This document shows positions 44,769-53,707 of a stretch of DNA of 64,000 bases, piece after piece. Source of the DNA: CBDCWQ01 sp965223435 (lineage in GTDB: Bacteria > Myxococcota > Kuafuiibacteriia > Kuafuiibacteriales > Kuafuiibacteriaceae); NCBI GenBank assembly GCA_965223435.1, contig CBDCWQ010000009.1:1-64000 (forward strand), given 5' to 3'. The translations under genes were made by a program, and so were the position numbers. Positions within the stretch are counted from its first letter, which is position 1; every line of letters begins with the position of its first letter. The notes under the pieces were generated by a model that saw only the letters and a program-made list of their open reading frames with translations, was not told the DNA's origin and ran no database searches.

Positions 44769-45180
44769 GGTAATCGCTCGGAATATATCCTGAAGCGTGA
44801 TGATCGTATCGAAGTAGCCACTGTTGACGACGGCGGGGTCGGCCCCGTAGGCACTGATGAGGACCTTGTGGAGTGTACGCCCCTGAGGGTTCGGAAAGAG
44901 GGCGAGTTTTTTTTCAAACGCATGGATGACCGCCTTGTTGGCTGGCCGTCGAAGAATACTTAATTTCGGCGATGGTGAAGACACGATCGGCCCGATCGAA
45001 TACGAGATCGATCTGGAACCCAGGGTCTTCTTTGGAGTCCGAGCGATTGAAGAAACTCCCAGAACGGTAGGCCACGGACGCGAAACTCAGTATTTTCGCA
45101 AATAGTCGGTGTGACCGTCGGCACCACCGCTCAAAGGCGTTGACCGAGCCATTGGTAGTAGTTATCGCTGGATATCGCAC
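44769..45180 (-). pseudogene. C-terminal relic of a DUF234-type ATPase
   Basis: Two overlapping minus-strand frames together give the end of a DUF234 protein. The first has AFERWCRRSHRLFAKILSFASVAYRSGSFF and DPGFQIDLVFDRADRVFTIAEIKY (the PD-(D/E)xK-like core). The second, after a frameshift near 44950, has AVIHAFEKKLALFPNPQGRTLHKVLISAYGAD and a closing FDTIITLQDIF. The N-terminal ATPase part is gone. It is not a copy of the intact ATPase at 32.9 kb; the residues differ too much. Confidence 0.75.
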
Positions 45181-45719
45181 GCGCCGGGTCGCTGTTAAAA
45201 ATTCTTGTTTAGTTTTATGGACTTAGGTTTCATTGTATATTGTCAAACCAGCCAATAATAATAACCAAATTATCTTATTGGCTGATAGCAGACTTTCCCG
45301 ATTGAGCCAATGAGTAGACATAAACACTATTATTGGCCTTCTAGTGTTGTGCGGTATACCCCTATACAATAGAGACAACGGGTTACTCAGAGCGCTGTCC
45401 CTCTTTAGAGTAACTGTTCATTTTGGGGCACCTAGAGCGTGAACACATGCATCAAGCTCGGGGCATGAGCGAATCCTACTTCACTAAGGCGGATGGCAAG
45501 GCTCTTGTTTCAAGCTGTAGCCTTGTCACCACCGACCTCGTTGGGTCCCATTTCCACCAACATCACCGAGGCCCGGGTCCGGCGAGATCTGGTTGATCCG
45601 AGGACCGTCGTCGTAGTGGTCGATGCTGGGTGACGACACGACGTAGCCCTTGGACGCAGGGGCTGGCTCGATTCTCCCGGAGGGGGGTCTGGGGGGAGAC
45701 TCGAATCCTGTGAATCCCT
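45181..45719. other. AT-rich intergenic region and unassigned sequence
   Basis: The first 250 bases are the most AT-rich stretch of the window. They contain AGCCAATAA (45250-45258) and its inverted copy TTATTGGCT (45275-45283), plus a further ATTATTGGCC near 45330, perhaps the operator or former promoter of the relic ATPase. The remaining part has no gene I can support; it may be the left flank of the IS21 locus. Confidence 0.4.
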
Positions 45720-46400
45720 GTGGATGGATTGTGGAATGTAAATCTTCCAAAAAGTGGCGGGCGATTTTGGAATAGGGAATCGTCTCGTGAGGTGGATGAG
45801 ACGGGTGACCCGGTCTGTAGCCAGGTCACCCTCGGCGAGTGGAGCCGTAGATCTCGATGTGATCATGTTCGAGGTCGTGCTCCCTGTCCAGTCTTTGTCC
45901 GTTGGAGGAGAGTGGAGCTCCGAATTCGATTTTGCCGATGGTGTTTTTTACCATTCGCCATCCACCGCAAGTGTGATCGTGGACAACGGTACTGCGCCCG
46001 TAAATGCTCGGAATTAGGACGCGAGTCGAGCAAACGGGCGGCGCGTCGCCGGTATCGGGACAGCCCGGAGGGTCGCGAAGATCATCGGGTGCGTGAACAG
46101 GAACGGCGTAGTCGAAATCGTCGCGTGGGAGATCACAGTCGAAAAAATTTGACGAGTGGGGCATCCATGACTTCGGAGCAACGAGATGCTGAAACAGCGG
46201 CTGCAACTAAGACTTCGACGAGGAAACGATGGCGCCACGACATGGGTGTGCTTCTCCGGTCCGTTGTTGGAGCTGTCAACCGTGGCTCGAAATACTATGC
46301 TCCGTCGACTGGTCGCGCTGTTGGCCCGATGGCATGGTGGGCCTCTCTGCGCTGTATTGTCTGTGGACGCAGAGGACGCGTGGTCCATGCGTTGGAATGA
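45720..46400 (+). CDS. Zinc-ribbon-like accessory ORF of the IS21 locus (boundaries uncertain)
   Basis: The centre of the frame has CRWC, then DRGQRYCARKC, then a long basic stretch RAARRRYRDSPEGREDHRVREQERRSRNRR. Small cysteine/arginine proteins of this form often precede IS21-type istA genes in Myxococcota and Planctomycetes, from memory. The portion before about 45840 and after about 46150 looks non-coding; a run of six A at about 46146 followed by TGA in the next frame suggests the true stop lies there. The function is unknown; DNA binding is likely from charge. Confidence 0.45.
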   Translation: MDGLWNVNLPKSGGRFWNRESSREVDETGDPVCSQVTLGEWSRRSRCDHVRGRAPCPVFVRWRRVELRIRFCRWCFLPFAIHRKCDRGQRYCARKCSELGRESSKRAARRRYRDSPEGREDHRVREQERRSRNRRVGDHSRKNLTSGASMTSEQRDAETAAATKTSTRKRWRHDMGVLLRSVVGAVNRGSKYYAPSTGRAVGPMAWWASLRCIVCGRRGRVVHALE

Positions 46401-46506
46401 GTCTCTGGCAGCGTTGCCTCGTGATCTCGTTCGACTCCGAGTCCGTAAGCCACGAGCGACTTTGAGTGCAGAAAGACAGCTCGAGAAGTTCAGAGAATCG
46501 CGATGA
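46186..46506 (+). CDS. Second accessory ORF of the IS21 locus
   Basis: 106 residues with a plausible core LRRLVALLARWHGGPLCAVLSVDAEDAWSMRWNESLAALP and a basic C-terminus. It ends with a stop overlapping the istA start, so it is translationally coupled to the transposase. No family is recognised. It overlaps the doubtful tail of the preceding ORF in another frame. Confidence 0.45.
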   Translation: MLKQRLQLRLRRGNDGATTWVCFSGPLLELSTVARNTMLRRLVALLARWHGGPLCAVLSVDAEDAWSMRWNESLAALPRDLVRLRVRKPRATLSAERQLEKFRESR

Positions 46507-48047
46507 GCGAAGAGATATCCGACAAGCTGACTGAAGTGCTTCGTCTCTCGATGGTCGAAGGTCTCTCTATGCGTGCGATTGCTCGTCGACTTTCAATGAG
46601 TCGAAAAACGATTCGGAAGATCCTTGGCCGGGCATTGCTATCGGAACGACCGCGAGCCAAGGAACCGCGCTACTCCATACTGGACCCATACGAGGACACG
46701 ATTCGCGCGATGCTGTCGGATATGCCTGACCTATTGGCGCCGTCGATGCTGGAGCGCTTGCGTCCACTTGGCTACACAGGTGGGATCAGCATCCTCCGCG
46801 AACGGATGCGCACACTTCGGCCTCACTCACCGAAAGAGGCTTACCTGACTCTCGACTTCCGGCCAGGCTCTGTGCTTCAGGTGGACTGGGCCGATTTCGG
46901 ATTCGCAATTCCTGGTTGTCCGCGCCGGGTGAGCGCTTTCGTTTCTGTTTTGGGCTACTCACGTCATCTGTACCTCGAATACACGCTGAGCCAGCGGATG
47001 GGCGCTTTTCTGCGTTGCATGGAGAACGCCATCTCTTTCTATGGTGGCATCACGCATACCGACGTGTTCGACAATATGAAGACCGTCGTGTTGGAGCGAA
47101 CCAAGCTCGGCCCGGTTTTTAATCCCCGATTCAGGGACTACGCGAGCGTCCGTGACTTCGCGATCACGGCATGCAACCCGAGGCGGGGAAACGAAAAAGG
47201 TATTGTAGAACGAGGGATCGGATTCGTCCGCCGCCGGTTCTGGCCGGGTAGGAAGTTCCGAGATCTACTCGACCTGAACCGCCAAGCGGTGGAATGGCGC
47301 GAGGATTATGCCAACAACCGTATTCACGAAGTGACAGGAAAAGTCCCTTCTCTGGTGTTCGACCGCGAGGAACGGAAGCACCTAAAACCCATGAATGGCC
47401 GACCATTCGACACCGACGATGTCGAAAGCTGCGGCGTAACCAAGTCTTTCCGGGTTCGCTTCGACCGAAACCTCTATTCAGTGCCCTGGAGACTCGTGAG
47501 CCAGCAAGTCGTAATCCGGGCCAATACAGAAGAGTTTCGTGTCTTTCTCGAGCGCAAGCAGGTTGCTCTGCACTCGCGCTGCTGGGACGTCGGTCAGGAC
47601 ATTGAGCATCCGTCACACAAAGAGGGTCTGCTCAAACGAAAACCCAGAGCCGCGGCAGGCACGCTCCCGTATGCGCTGAGCGGTCTCTCGGAGGTCGGGA
47701 AAGAGTACTTCAAAGTCCTGGGCGCCGGTGGTCGGTCCATCCATCGCGAAGTCGTGCGGCTTGTCCTCTTGGTCGAACTCTTCGGTGCGCAGCATACCGT
47801 CGACGCCATTCGTGAGGTCATGGATACTGGGCACGTCGGGGCAGAGTACGTCGAGTATATTCTACGTCACAAAAGGAATCTTGACCCCGCACCGCCGCTC
47901 TTGCGGCTCGGTGCCCCAGAGCTCGACGATATCCGACTGCCCGAGCCGGATATGAGTCTCTACGAACCGTTGAGTTCGCCTAGGAAGATGCTCGACCCTG
48001 GCTCCTCAGCCAACAAAAGAGATGAGGATGACGCCCATGGAACGTGA
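46503..48047 (+). CDS. istA: IS21-family transposase IstA
   Basis: A 514-residue integrase-fold transposase. An N-terminal helix-turn-helix reads GLSMRAIARRLSMSRKTIRKIL. The DDE core has LQVDWADFG, DVFDNMKTVV and GNEKGIVERGIGFVRRRFW. The C-terminal Mu-like barrel has RNLYSVPWRLV. The frame is intact. IstA makes the strand transfer and works with IstB, whose gene starts in overlap with the end of this one. Confidence 0.95.
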   Translation: MSEEISDKLTEVLRLSMVEGLSMRAIARRLSMSRKTIRKILGRALLSERPRAKEPRYSILDPYEDTIRAMLSDMPDLLAPSMLERLRPLGYTGGISILRERMRTLRPHSPKEAYLTLDFRPGSVLQVDWADFGFAIPGCPRRVSAFVSVLGYSRHLYLEYTLSQRMGAFLRCMENAISFYGGITHTDVFDNMKTVVLERTKLGPVFNPRFRDYASVRDFAITACNPRRGNEKGIVERGIGFVRRRFWPGRKFRDLLDLNRQAVEWREDYANNRIHEVTGKVPSLVFDREERKHLKPMNGRPFDTDDVESCGVTKSFRVRFDRNLYSVPWRLVSQQVVIRANTEEFRVFLERKQVALHSRCWDVGQDIEHPSHKEGLLKRKPRAAAGTLPYALSGLSEVGKEYFKVLGAGGRSIHREVVRLVLLVELFGAQHTVDAIREVMDTGHVGAEYVEYILRHKRNLDPAPPLLRLGAPELDDIRLPEPDMSLYEPLSSPRKMLDPGSSANKRDEDDAHGT

Positions 48048-48786
48048 CGACGAACTTGAGCTTCTACTCCAGAAGCTCCGATGGCTACGACTTCCCGGTA
48101 TGATGAGAAGCCTTCCAGATATCGCCAAGCTCGCATCGAGTCAGAACCTCACCCTCTTCGAAGTCCTCCATCGTCTCGTTGATGAAGAGAAAACGAGCCG
48201 AGTCGACAGCGCGATCAAACGGCGGGTTCGTGATGCCCGTTTCCCGGAGGTCAACACCATCGATGCCTTCGATTTTGAGTTTTGCCCTACCAGAAAAAAA
48301 ATCCGAGCGAAGTATCTCGCCCTTCACAACCTCGACTTCCTAGAGCGCGGCCTCAATCCAATCTTCATCGGAACACCGGGCACCGGAAAGACGTTCCTCG
48401 CTCGGGCGCTTGCATACCGAGCCTGCCAGGCAACTAAGCGTGTGGTTTTCACCACGGCCCCGAAAATGCTCAACGAGCTCGCCGGTGCCGAGATCCACGG
48501 TAGCATCGAAAAGGCCATTCGTCGCTACCACCGAGCAGATCTGCTTGTTGTCGACGACTTCGCCGTGCTCGCAATGGACGCCGCGCAGGCCAAACTCGCA
48601 TTCCAGGTCATCTCAGAGCGATATGATTACCGACGCTCGACGGCCATCACCACGAACCGGGCGTTTAAAGACTGGACCAAAGTTTTTCCAGACGCGCTCA
48701 ACGCCCAAGTCATCGCTGAACGACTCACCGAACGCTCCGAGTGCTTCGTCATGGGTGGGAAAGGATTCCGACAATCGGCCAGCTGA
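48037..48786 (+). CDS. istB: IS21-family ATPase IstB
   Basis: AAA+ helper of IS21 transposition related to DnaC. It has FIGTPGTGKTFLARAL (Walker A), LLVVDDFAVLAM (Walker B), ITTNRAFKDWTKVFPD (sensor 1) and the C-terminal ERLTERSECFVMGGKGFR. The ATG at 48037 follows an AGATGAGGATGACGCC ribosome-binding stretch and overlaps the istA end. It is intact, so the element could be active, though flanking terminal repeats could not be defined by eye. Confidence 0.93.
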   Translation: MERDDELELLLQKLRWLRLPGMMRSLPDIAKLASSQNLTLFEVLHRLVDEEKTSRVDSAIKRRVRDARFPEVNTIDAFDFEFCPTRKKIRAKYLALHNLDFLERGLNPIFIGTPGTGKTFLARALAYRACQATKRVVFTTAPKMLNELAGAEIHGSIEKAIRRYHRADLLVVDDFAVLAMDAAQAKLAFQVISERYDYRRSTAITTNRAFKDWTKVFPDALNAQVIAERLTERSECFVMGGKGFRQSAS

Positions 48787-48945
48787 ACTGAATCCAATGG
48801 TGCTGCCGGCGACCATGAACCGCCGGGCCGGTTGGCCCAGATACGTCGACCACGCGGCCTTGCGTCCCGAACCTACGCTCTCCACCGCGCCGATAGGTTT
48901 TCGCACCACCGACTGGGCTCCTGGCGACCGGTGATGTCGTTGGAA

Positions 48946-50373
48946 CTGGTACCCTCGAACGTCGGTGGCGACATAGCCTTGCGAATGCCGGAGCCTGAGC
49001 TAAAAGAAGAGGATACGCCCGGGCCAAAGAAACGAAAAAGGAAGAAGCGGCGCGCCCCCTCAAGCCCACACGCACCGAGAAGATCTGTGTTGCTGACGAA
49101 GACCGGCCCTGCCCTCAGTGCGGTGAGCCTCGGTGCACCATCGGTCACAACCGGAGTCTCGTTGTCGAGTACACGTCACCGAAGTTTGAGGTCATCGAAT
49201 ACTTGCGTGAAACCATCGCGTGCAGGCTGTGCGAAGGTGAAGTGAAAAAAGCTCCAGCACCCCCAACCCACGCCCGGGACGGCGCTTGACCGGGACCAAA
49301 GCTTCTCGCTGCTCTGATAACGAACAAGACGGTGGACGGGCTTCCACTTCGTCGTACGCAGAAGATTTTCAGACGCACCGGGGGCAATTTCGCAATCTCC
49401 ACGCTCAGCCGCTGGGAAAGCTTTGGGCACGAAACCCTCAAGCCGCTCTGTCATCGTATCACCGAGCTCGTCCGCAAGTCCGATATGGTTAACCTCGATG
49501 ATACATCTATTCGCGTCCGAGACCGAAACGTCGAGGGTGGCGTGGTGAACGGAAGATGTGGGTATTCGTGGGGCGGTACTTCGATCCCGGAGGCGACCTT
49601 TCGAAGACTTTGACCTATGTAGCTGACCAATACGCGCCCACGTGGGAGGCAGAGCACCCCGAGAAGTGGCTTCGTGACTCCAAAGCAGCACTTCAGGGTG
49701 ATGCGTATCGGGGCTACGAACGGATCGCCGACGCGAACAGGGGTGATAAGGTTGGACGACTGCTCGCGGGATGCTGCATGCACGCACGTCGACCGTTCGT
49801 TCAGGCGCTCGAATTCGGAGATACCGCGGCGCGTCCTTTTGTCGATGCCTTCCAGCGTATCTATCGAATCGAAGCACAGTGCAAAGAACATGCTTTGCTT
49901 GCCCCTCAGCGACTTGAGCAATGGCGCACCCAGAGTCTCCCCATTATGGAGGAAATCCTCGAGCGCGCTGAGGCACTCAAGCCTATACCTCTGCTCAAAC
50001 CCATGAAGCAAGGCGTGACCTATTTCACCAATCAGTGGGTAAGCTCAGACTTCCCTTTGCGATAGACGGTCGCCTCGAGATTAATAACGGGGAGGCGGAA
50101 CGACGACTCCGTCGCATTGCTTCCGGAAAAAAGTCCTGGCTCTTTGCTGGCTCCCGGGGAGGCGCCGAGAGATTCGCCGACGTCCTTTCGATTGTCTCCA
50201 CCGCCGACGCGGCAGGCGTCGATTGTGGAAAATATCTTCCTAGCATCATCGCCCATATCGACACTTGGCCGAACCGGGAGCTCGATCAGCTCTTGCCAGC
50301 CAACTGGCAAACCGCGTTCGAAGATTTCCTTCGCGAGAATAACATTCAGAACTCCACACCTGCTGTACATTGA
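48946..50373 (+). pseudogene. IS66-family transposase (TnpC), shattered
   Basis: Pieces of one protein appear in several frames. A basic linker is followed by the zinc-finger part CPQCGEPRCTIGH with YLRETIACRLCEGEV (about 49110-49250), then GGNFAISTLSRW, the DDE region (MVNLDDTSIRVRD; KAALQGDAYRGYERI) and FTNQW. The end is GRLEINNGEAERRLRRIASGKKSWLFAGSRGG. At least three frameshifts separate these pieces. It lies directly after istB, so the IS21 and IS66 elements are nested or adjoining. Confidence 0.88.
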
Positions 50374-50507
50374 GCGCAGACCTCAACGTTACAGAAACAC
50401 ACAAGTTCGAAACCAAACCGGAGGAGTCCCAAAAGGACAAAAGAAAGGCCGGAAAAGTTAAGAATTAATCATCCGTTCGCAAGAAATATATCGGTATACT
50501 TGTCGGT

Positions 50508-52748
50508 ATGAAACACACATCGAATACCCAGAATGGGATTGAAATCCACAAGCGCAGCGCTAGGAAATTGGCGAAACGAAGGATTCGCGAGCGCAGGGTC
50601 AAGATTGTGCAACAAAAAGTGCATATCATGCCCGCACGCGGTCCGTCGTGGTCACTGGCGAGGCCGTACCGTCTTGGCAGTCTAGCCCCTATCTTTGCGC
50701 TCGTTGCAGGTGCTGCATGTGTCGCCCCAGGCGACACTGTTGCGCAAGACTCCAATCGGCTTACGACCGCTCCAGCGTCGTGTGTGCCGAAAGAGTCGGG
50801 TCTTCTGGCTCACTATCGCCTTGATGGACAAGATAACGAAAGAACGCAGCTGCAAATTCATGGGGCGACGGCGATAAAAGGGCGGCTCGGCTCCGCTTAT
50901 GAGTTCGACGGCGGTGATTACATTGCACTTCGGCAAATTGTTTTCGATGAGATCGGGGCTTTGCCAACTATGACGGCGTGTGCGTGGTTTCGCACCGGCC
51001 AAGAGAAGTTTGACAACTTCTCACTGTTTGACTTTGACCGATCCGAGTACTTTTCGCTCTACATTGAAGCCAAAACGGGCAGAGTCGCATTTGGGACGGC
51101 CGCGTATATCCCCGAGGAAAATCGATCGCAGGTTCATGACCTCGTAGGTAGCAATTTCGTTGCCGATGGAGAATGGCATCACGCGTGCGTTGCATACGAC
51201 GGTCGGGATAAGTTTATCTATCTTGACGGGAAGCTCGACCGTAAGTCATTGCCGCTCCCGCATGATGGTCGACCCTTGGGGACCGGCAAAACCCGATATG
51301 GCTTCATCGGGGATGGTTCCGAGGCTACAACTTTCGACGGACACAGAAACAACTTGTACTTTGAAGGGGCCATTGACAACGTAAGGCTGTATACGAGCTT
51401 CCTAGAAAGCCCGCAGGAAGCAAGCCACAGGCGCCTTTTTGTGAAGCCACCTCAGCCGCCGCCGTACGAGGTTTCTTCCGGCGATGGTAGCAGTTGGGAT
51501 ACGGCGTTTCGATCCCTTCAGGAGGCTGTCGATTCCGCAACACACGGTGACAGGATTTGGGTTCAAAAGGGGACATACACCGCGGCTGAAGCAGGTCAGC
51601 CCGTGATAAGACTACCAAACGTTGACAGTCAGATTGTTCTGTTTGGAGGGTTCGTAGGCACAGAAACTCGTCTGGACCAACGACCCGGCTTCCAAGCGAA
51701 TAGCCCCCCCAGTGTTTTCCTTGATGGCGGCGGCAAGAGCCCGCAGGTGGTTACAGCCGACGATATTGAACGGGTCTCCATGGAAGGCTTCACCATCCGT
51801 GGCGCGACTCAGAGCGGGATGAGGGTCACTCGCACAAAAAATGACGCTGGCGCCCTGTCCCTTCGTCATGTTTGGTTTCTCGACAATCACGGGATGAACG
51901 GTGGTGCTATGGACATATTGTCTGACTCAGATGTTGTTCTCGAGGACGTTGTGTTCATCGGGAACTCAGCTTCGGAGAATGGGGGAGCTATCAGGAGCTA
52001 CGCAAGAAACTTGTTGATGAGCGCTCGATTTGAAGACAACGAGGCCCGTTTCGGCGGCGCACTTGCGAATCATGGGCGGGCCACGTTGTTCCGGTCCAAC
52101 TTTTTTGTGAACAATAGGGCCTTAGAAGGGGGCGGTGCTCTATATATTGCGGAGGACTCAGGCGACGTCGGGATAGCGGATGCTGTTTTTGAGCGCAACA
52201 GCGCACAAAAGAACGGCGGCGCAATCATGAATCTTCGTGAGACCGCACCCACTTACGACGACACTCAGGAATGGCGCAACGTCGATTTTGTGCGAAATCG
52301 GGTAACCGTGTACGGAGCAGGTGGGGCTGTTTTCAATGCCGGCCTTGCGAAGACAAAGATTGTGGACGCGACTTTCGTTGGGAATGAAGCCATCACATTC
52401 GGGGGCGCCATGTACAACAAGAAATCATCGGCAGAAATTGTCGAAAGTGTGTTCGAAGACAACAGCAGCCAGCAAGGTGGGGCAATATACAACCGTGGAG
52501 GACACCAAAAATTCGAGCGCCTACGGTTCGCCCGCAACACCGCTTGGGGGCTAGGATCCGCAATATTCAACCTAGACGCCTCCCCGACCCTTGTTGGCGC
52601 GCGATTCGAAGAAAACAGGACAGTCCAGGGGCAACAGGACGGTTTCGGTGGTTCAATTTCGAATATGGGCGACTCCTTTCCGCGTTTGTCAGATGTGATA
52701 TTCGATGACAACATTGCTTTCGAGTGTGGGATGCCGTCTTCCGACTAA
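50508..52748 (+). CDS. Exported LamG plus right-handed beta-helix protein
   Basis: The ORF begins at the first ATG, but the hydrophobic export segment (LAPIFALVAGAACVAPGD) starts after an ATG at 50628, which may be the true start of a lipoprotein. Residues 100-300 are a LamG/concanavalin-like domain (GLLAHYRLDGQ, MTACAWFRTGQEKFD, GEWHHACVAYDGRDKFIYLDGKL, GAIDNVRLY). Residues 320-740 open with GDGSSWDTAFRSLQEAV and continue as a parallel beta-helix with repeated GGAxxN/FxxN units (ENGGAIRSY, FGGALANHG, EGGGALYIA). Binding to a polysaccharide outside the cell is inferred. GC content is lower than in neighbours and IS remnants lie on both sides, so transfer is likely. Confidence 0.82.
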   Translation: MKHTSNTQNGIEIHKRSARKLAKRRIRERRVKIVQQKVHIMPARGPSWSLARPYRLGSLAPIFALVAGAACVAPGDTVAQDSNRLTTAPASCVPKESGLLAHYRLDGQDNERTQLQIHGATAIKGRLGSAYEFDGGDYIALRQIVFDEIGALPTMTACAWFRTGQEKFDNFSLFDFDRSEYFSLYIEAKTGRVAFGTAAYIPEENRSQVHDLVGSNFVADGEWHHACVAYDGRDKFIYLDGKLDRKSLPLPHDGRPLGTGKTRYGFIGDGSEATTFDGHRNNLYFEGAIDNVRLYTSFLESPQEASHRRLFVKPPQPPPYEVSSGDGSSWDTAFRSLQEAVDSATHGDRIWVQKGTYTAAEAGQPVIRLPNVDSQIVLFGGFVGTETRLDQRPGFQANSPPSVFLDGGGKSPQVVTADDIERVSMEGFTIRGATQSGMRVTRTKNDAGALSLRHVWFLDNHGMNGGAMDILSDSDVVLEDVVFIGNSASENGGAIRSYARNLLMSARFEDNEARFGGALANHGRATLFRSNFFVNNRALEGGGALYIAEDSGDVGIADAVFERNSAQKNGGAIMNLRETAPTYDDTQEWRNVDFVRNRVTVYGAGGAVFNAGLAKTKIVDATFVGNEAITFGGAMYNKKSSAEIVESVFEDNSSQQGGAIYNRGGHQKFERLRFARNTAWGLGSAIFNLDASPTLVGARFEENRTVQGQQDGFGGSISNMGDSFPRLSDVIFDDNIAFECGMPSSD

Positions 52749-52890
52749 GCCATGGGTTAAATGCATCGACTGCCCCGGACGTCATCCTTGACGCGTCCGA
52801 TATGGAAGGGACGGGTCCTTTGGGGCCGTGGCGCAATTTTCCCGAGATTCCTGCGGTGCGAGACCATCGAATCCATGCGCTCCCTGTCGC

Positions 52891-52980
52891 GGGTTCTTTA
52901 TCTTGGTCGCTCGAAACGCGAAGAGGAGATTCCGATGATTCTTGATGAATGATGATATGCGAGGGGAGGAATGGGCGAGC
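52891..52980. repeat. 90-bp block shared with the giant gene (copy 2)
   Basis: It matches 43094-43182 with about ten differences. It is probably a shred of another giant paralogue that was cut by IS21 insertion or by deletion. Confidence 0.8.
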
Positions 52981-53215
52981 GAGGCTTTGATTGCTTGTAC
53001 TCCCTGTCGGAGGACCCGACGTATTTTCGAACCGTATTTCGACTCATCTTGAGCTCACGCGCCACCGCACGCACGCTCTGTTTCTCGACCAACACCTTAT
53101 GTCGGACGACGTGGATCTGATCCATTCTCAGCATCTCCCCTCCGGAACCCGCCACATGTAGCAGATGGCATAGACTCCCGGTTTGCCCGATGGGGTGGAT
53201 CAATTTTCGAGCGCG
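52981..53215 (-). pseudogene. Truncated IS21 left end with first 50 codons of istA
   Basis: The minus strand reads MDQIHVVRHKVLVEKQSVRAVARELK followed by MSRNTVRKYVG, the helix-turn-helix start of an IS21 transposase different from the intact one nearby. It is cut off after YKQSKPR. Upstream on the minus strand lies TGATCCACCCC and CGGGCAAACCGG, typical of the terminal region of IS21 elements. The rest of the element is missing. Confidence 0.7.
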
Positions 53216-53240
53216 ACTTGGATCACCTTCTTAGCGCGGC

Positions 53241-53498
53241 GTGCACCTCCGAAGGCCGCTCAAAGATGTGCTCGCATGTCTGGAGCAGGCGCTACAGAGC
53301 GATCAATCCCTCACTTCACAAGGGCTCAAGCGATGTGTTGCACTTATCGATCTGCAGTGCTTTCGTCCACCGATCGTGTTGCTCAAAATTCATGCCTATA
53401 TGATGTGGCACGAACAGATCCACCGCGCCCGAGCCCATGCATGGCTCAGGGAGTTGATCGTGGACCCCATCCGGAAGCGAGCCGTCGCAGCACGCTAA
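53241..53498 (+). CDS. Small unrecognised ORF
   Basis: 85 residues with a balanced composition (LKDVLACLEQALQSD, CVALIDLQCFRPPIVLL, HAYMMWHEQIHRARAHAWLREL). No family is recognised and no ribosome binding site is clear. It could be a fragment of a larger gene disrupted by the IS21 end just upstream. Confidence 0.3.
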   Translation: MHLRRPLKDVLACLEQALQSDQSLTSQGLKRCVALIDLQCFRPPIVLLKIHAYMMWHEQIHRARAHAWLRELIVDPIRKRAVAAR

Positions 53499-53707
53499 AA
53501 AACAGCCGAGTTCGATACAATTTCCATAAGGAGGGAAAGGTCATGAATTCAATTCATAGACGCTATGGTTGCCATTCAATTGATCATCCCATCGCGCGGA
53601 TGTTTAAATAGAAAACAACCCAACAGGATGAAAGAAGGCCTGCAGAATAGAAGAAGGCCTGCCAAAAACGAACCGAAACTCGTCGACTCAAGGCCAGGAG
53701 AGACTGC

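Larger units (their letters stand above)
52749..53240. other. Relic region after the beta-helix gene
   Basis: It contains the 90-bp block shared with the giant gene (52891-52980), fused at about 52981 to the truncated IS21 istA start, and the IS21 end sequence up to about 53210. No intact gene was seen. Confidence 0.6.

Noticed and set aside
45250..45345. Replication origin or iteron array in the AT-rich spot
   Set aside because: Only three short motif copies, no DnaA-box cluster and no replication initiator gene nearby.
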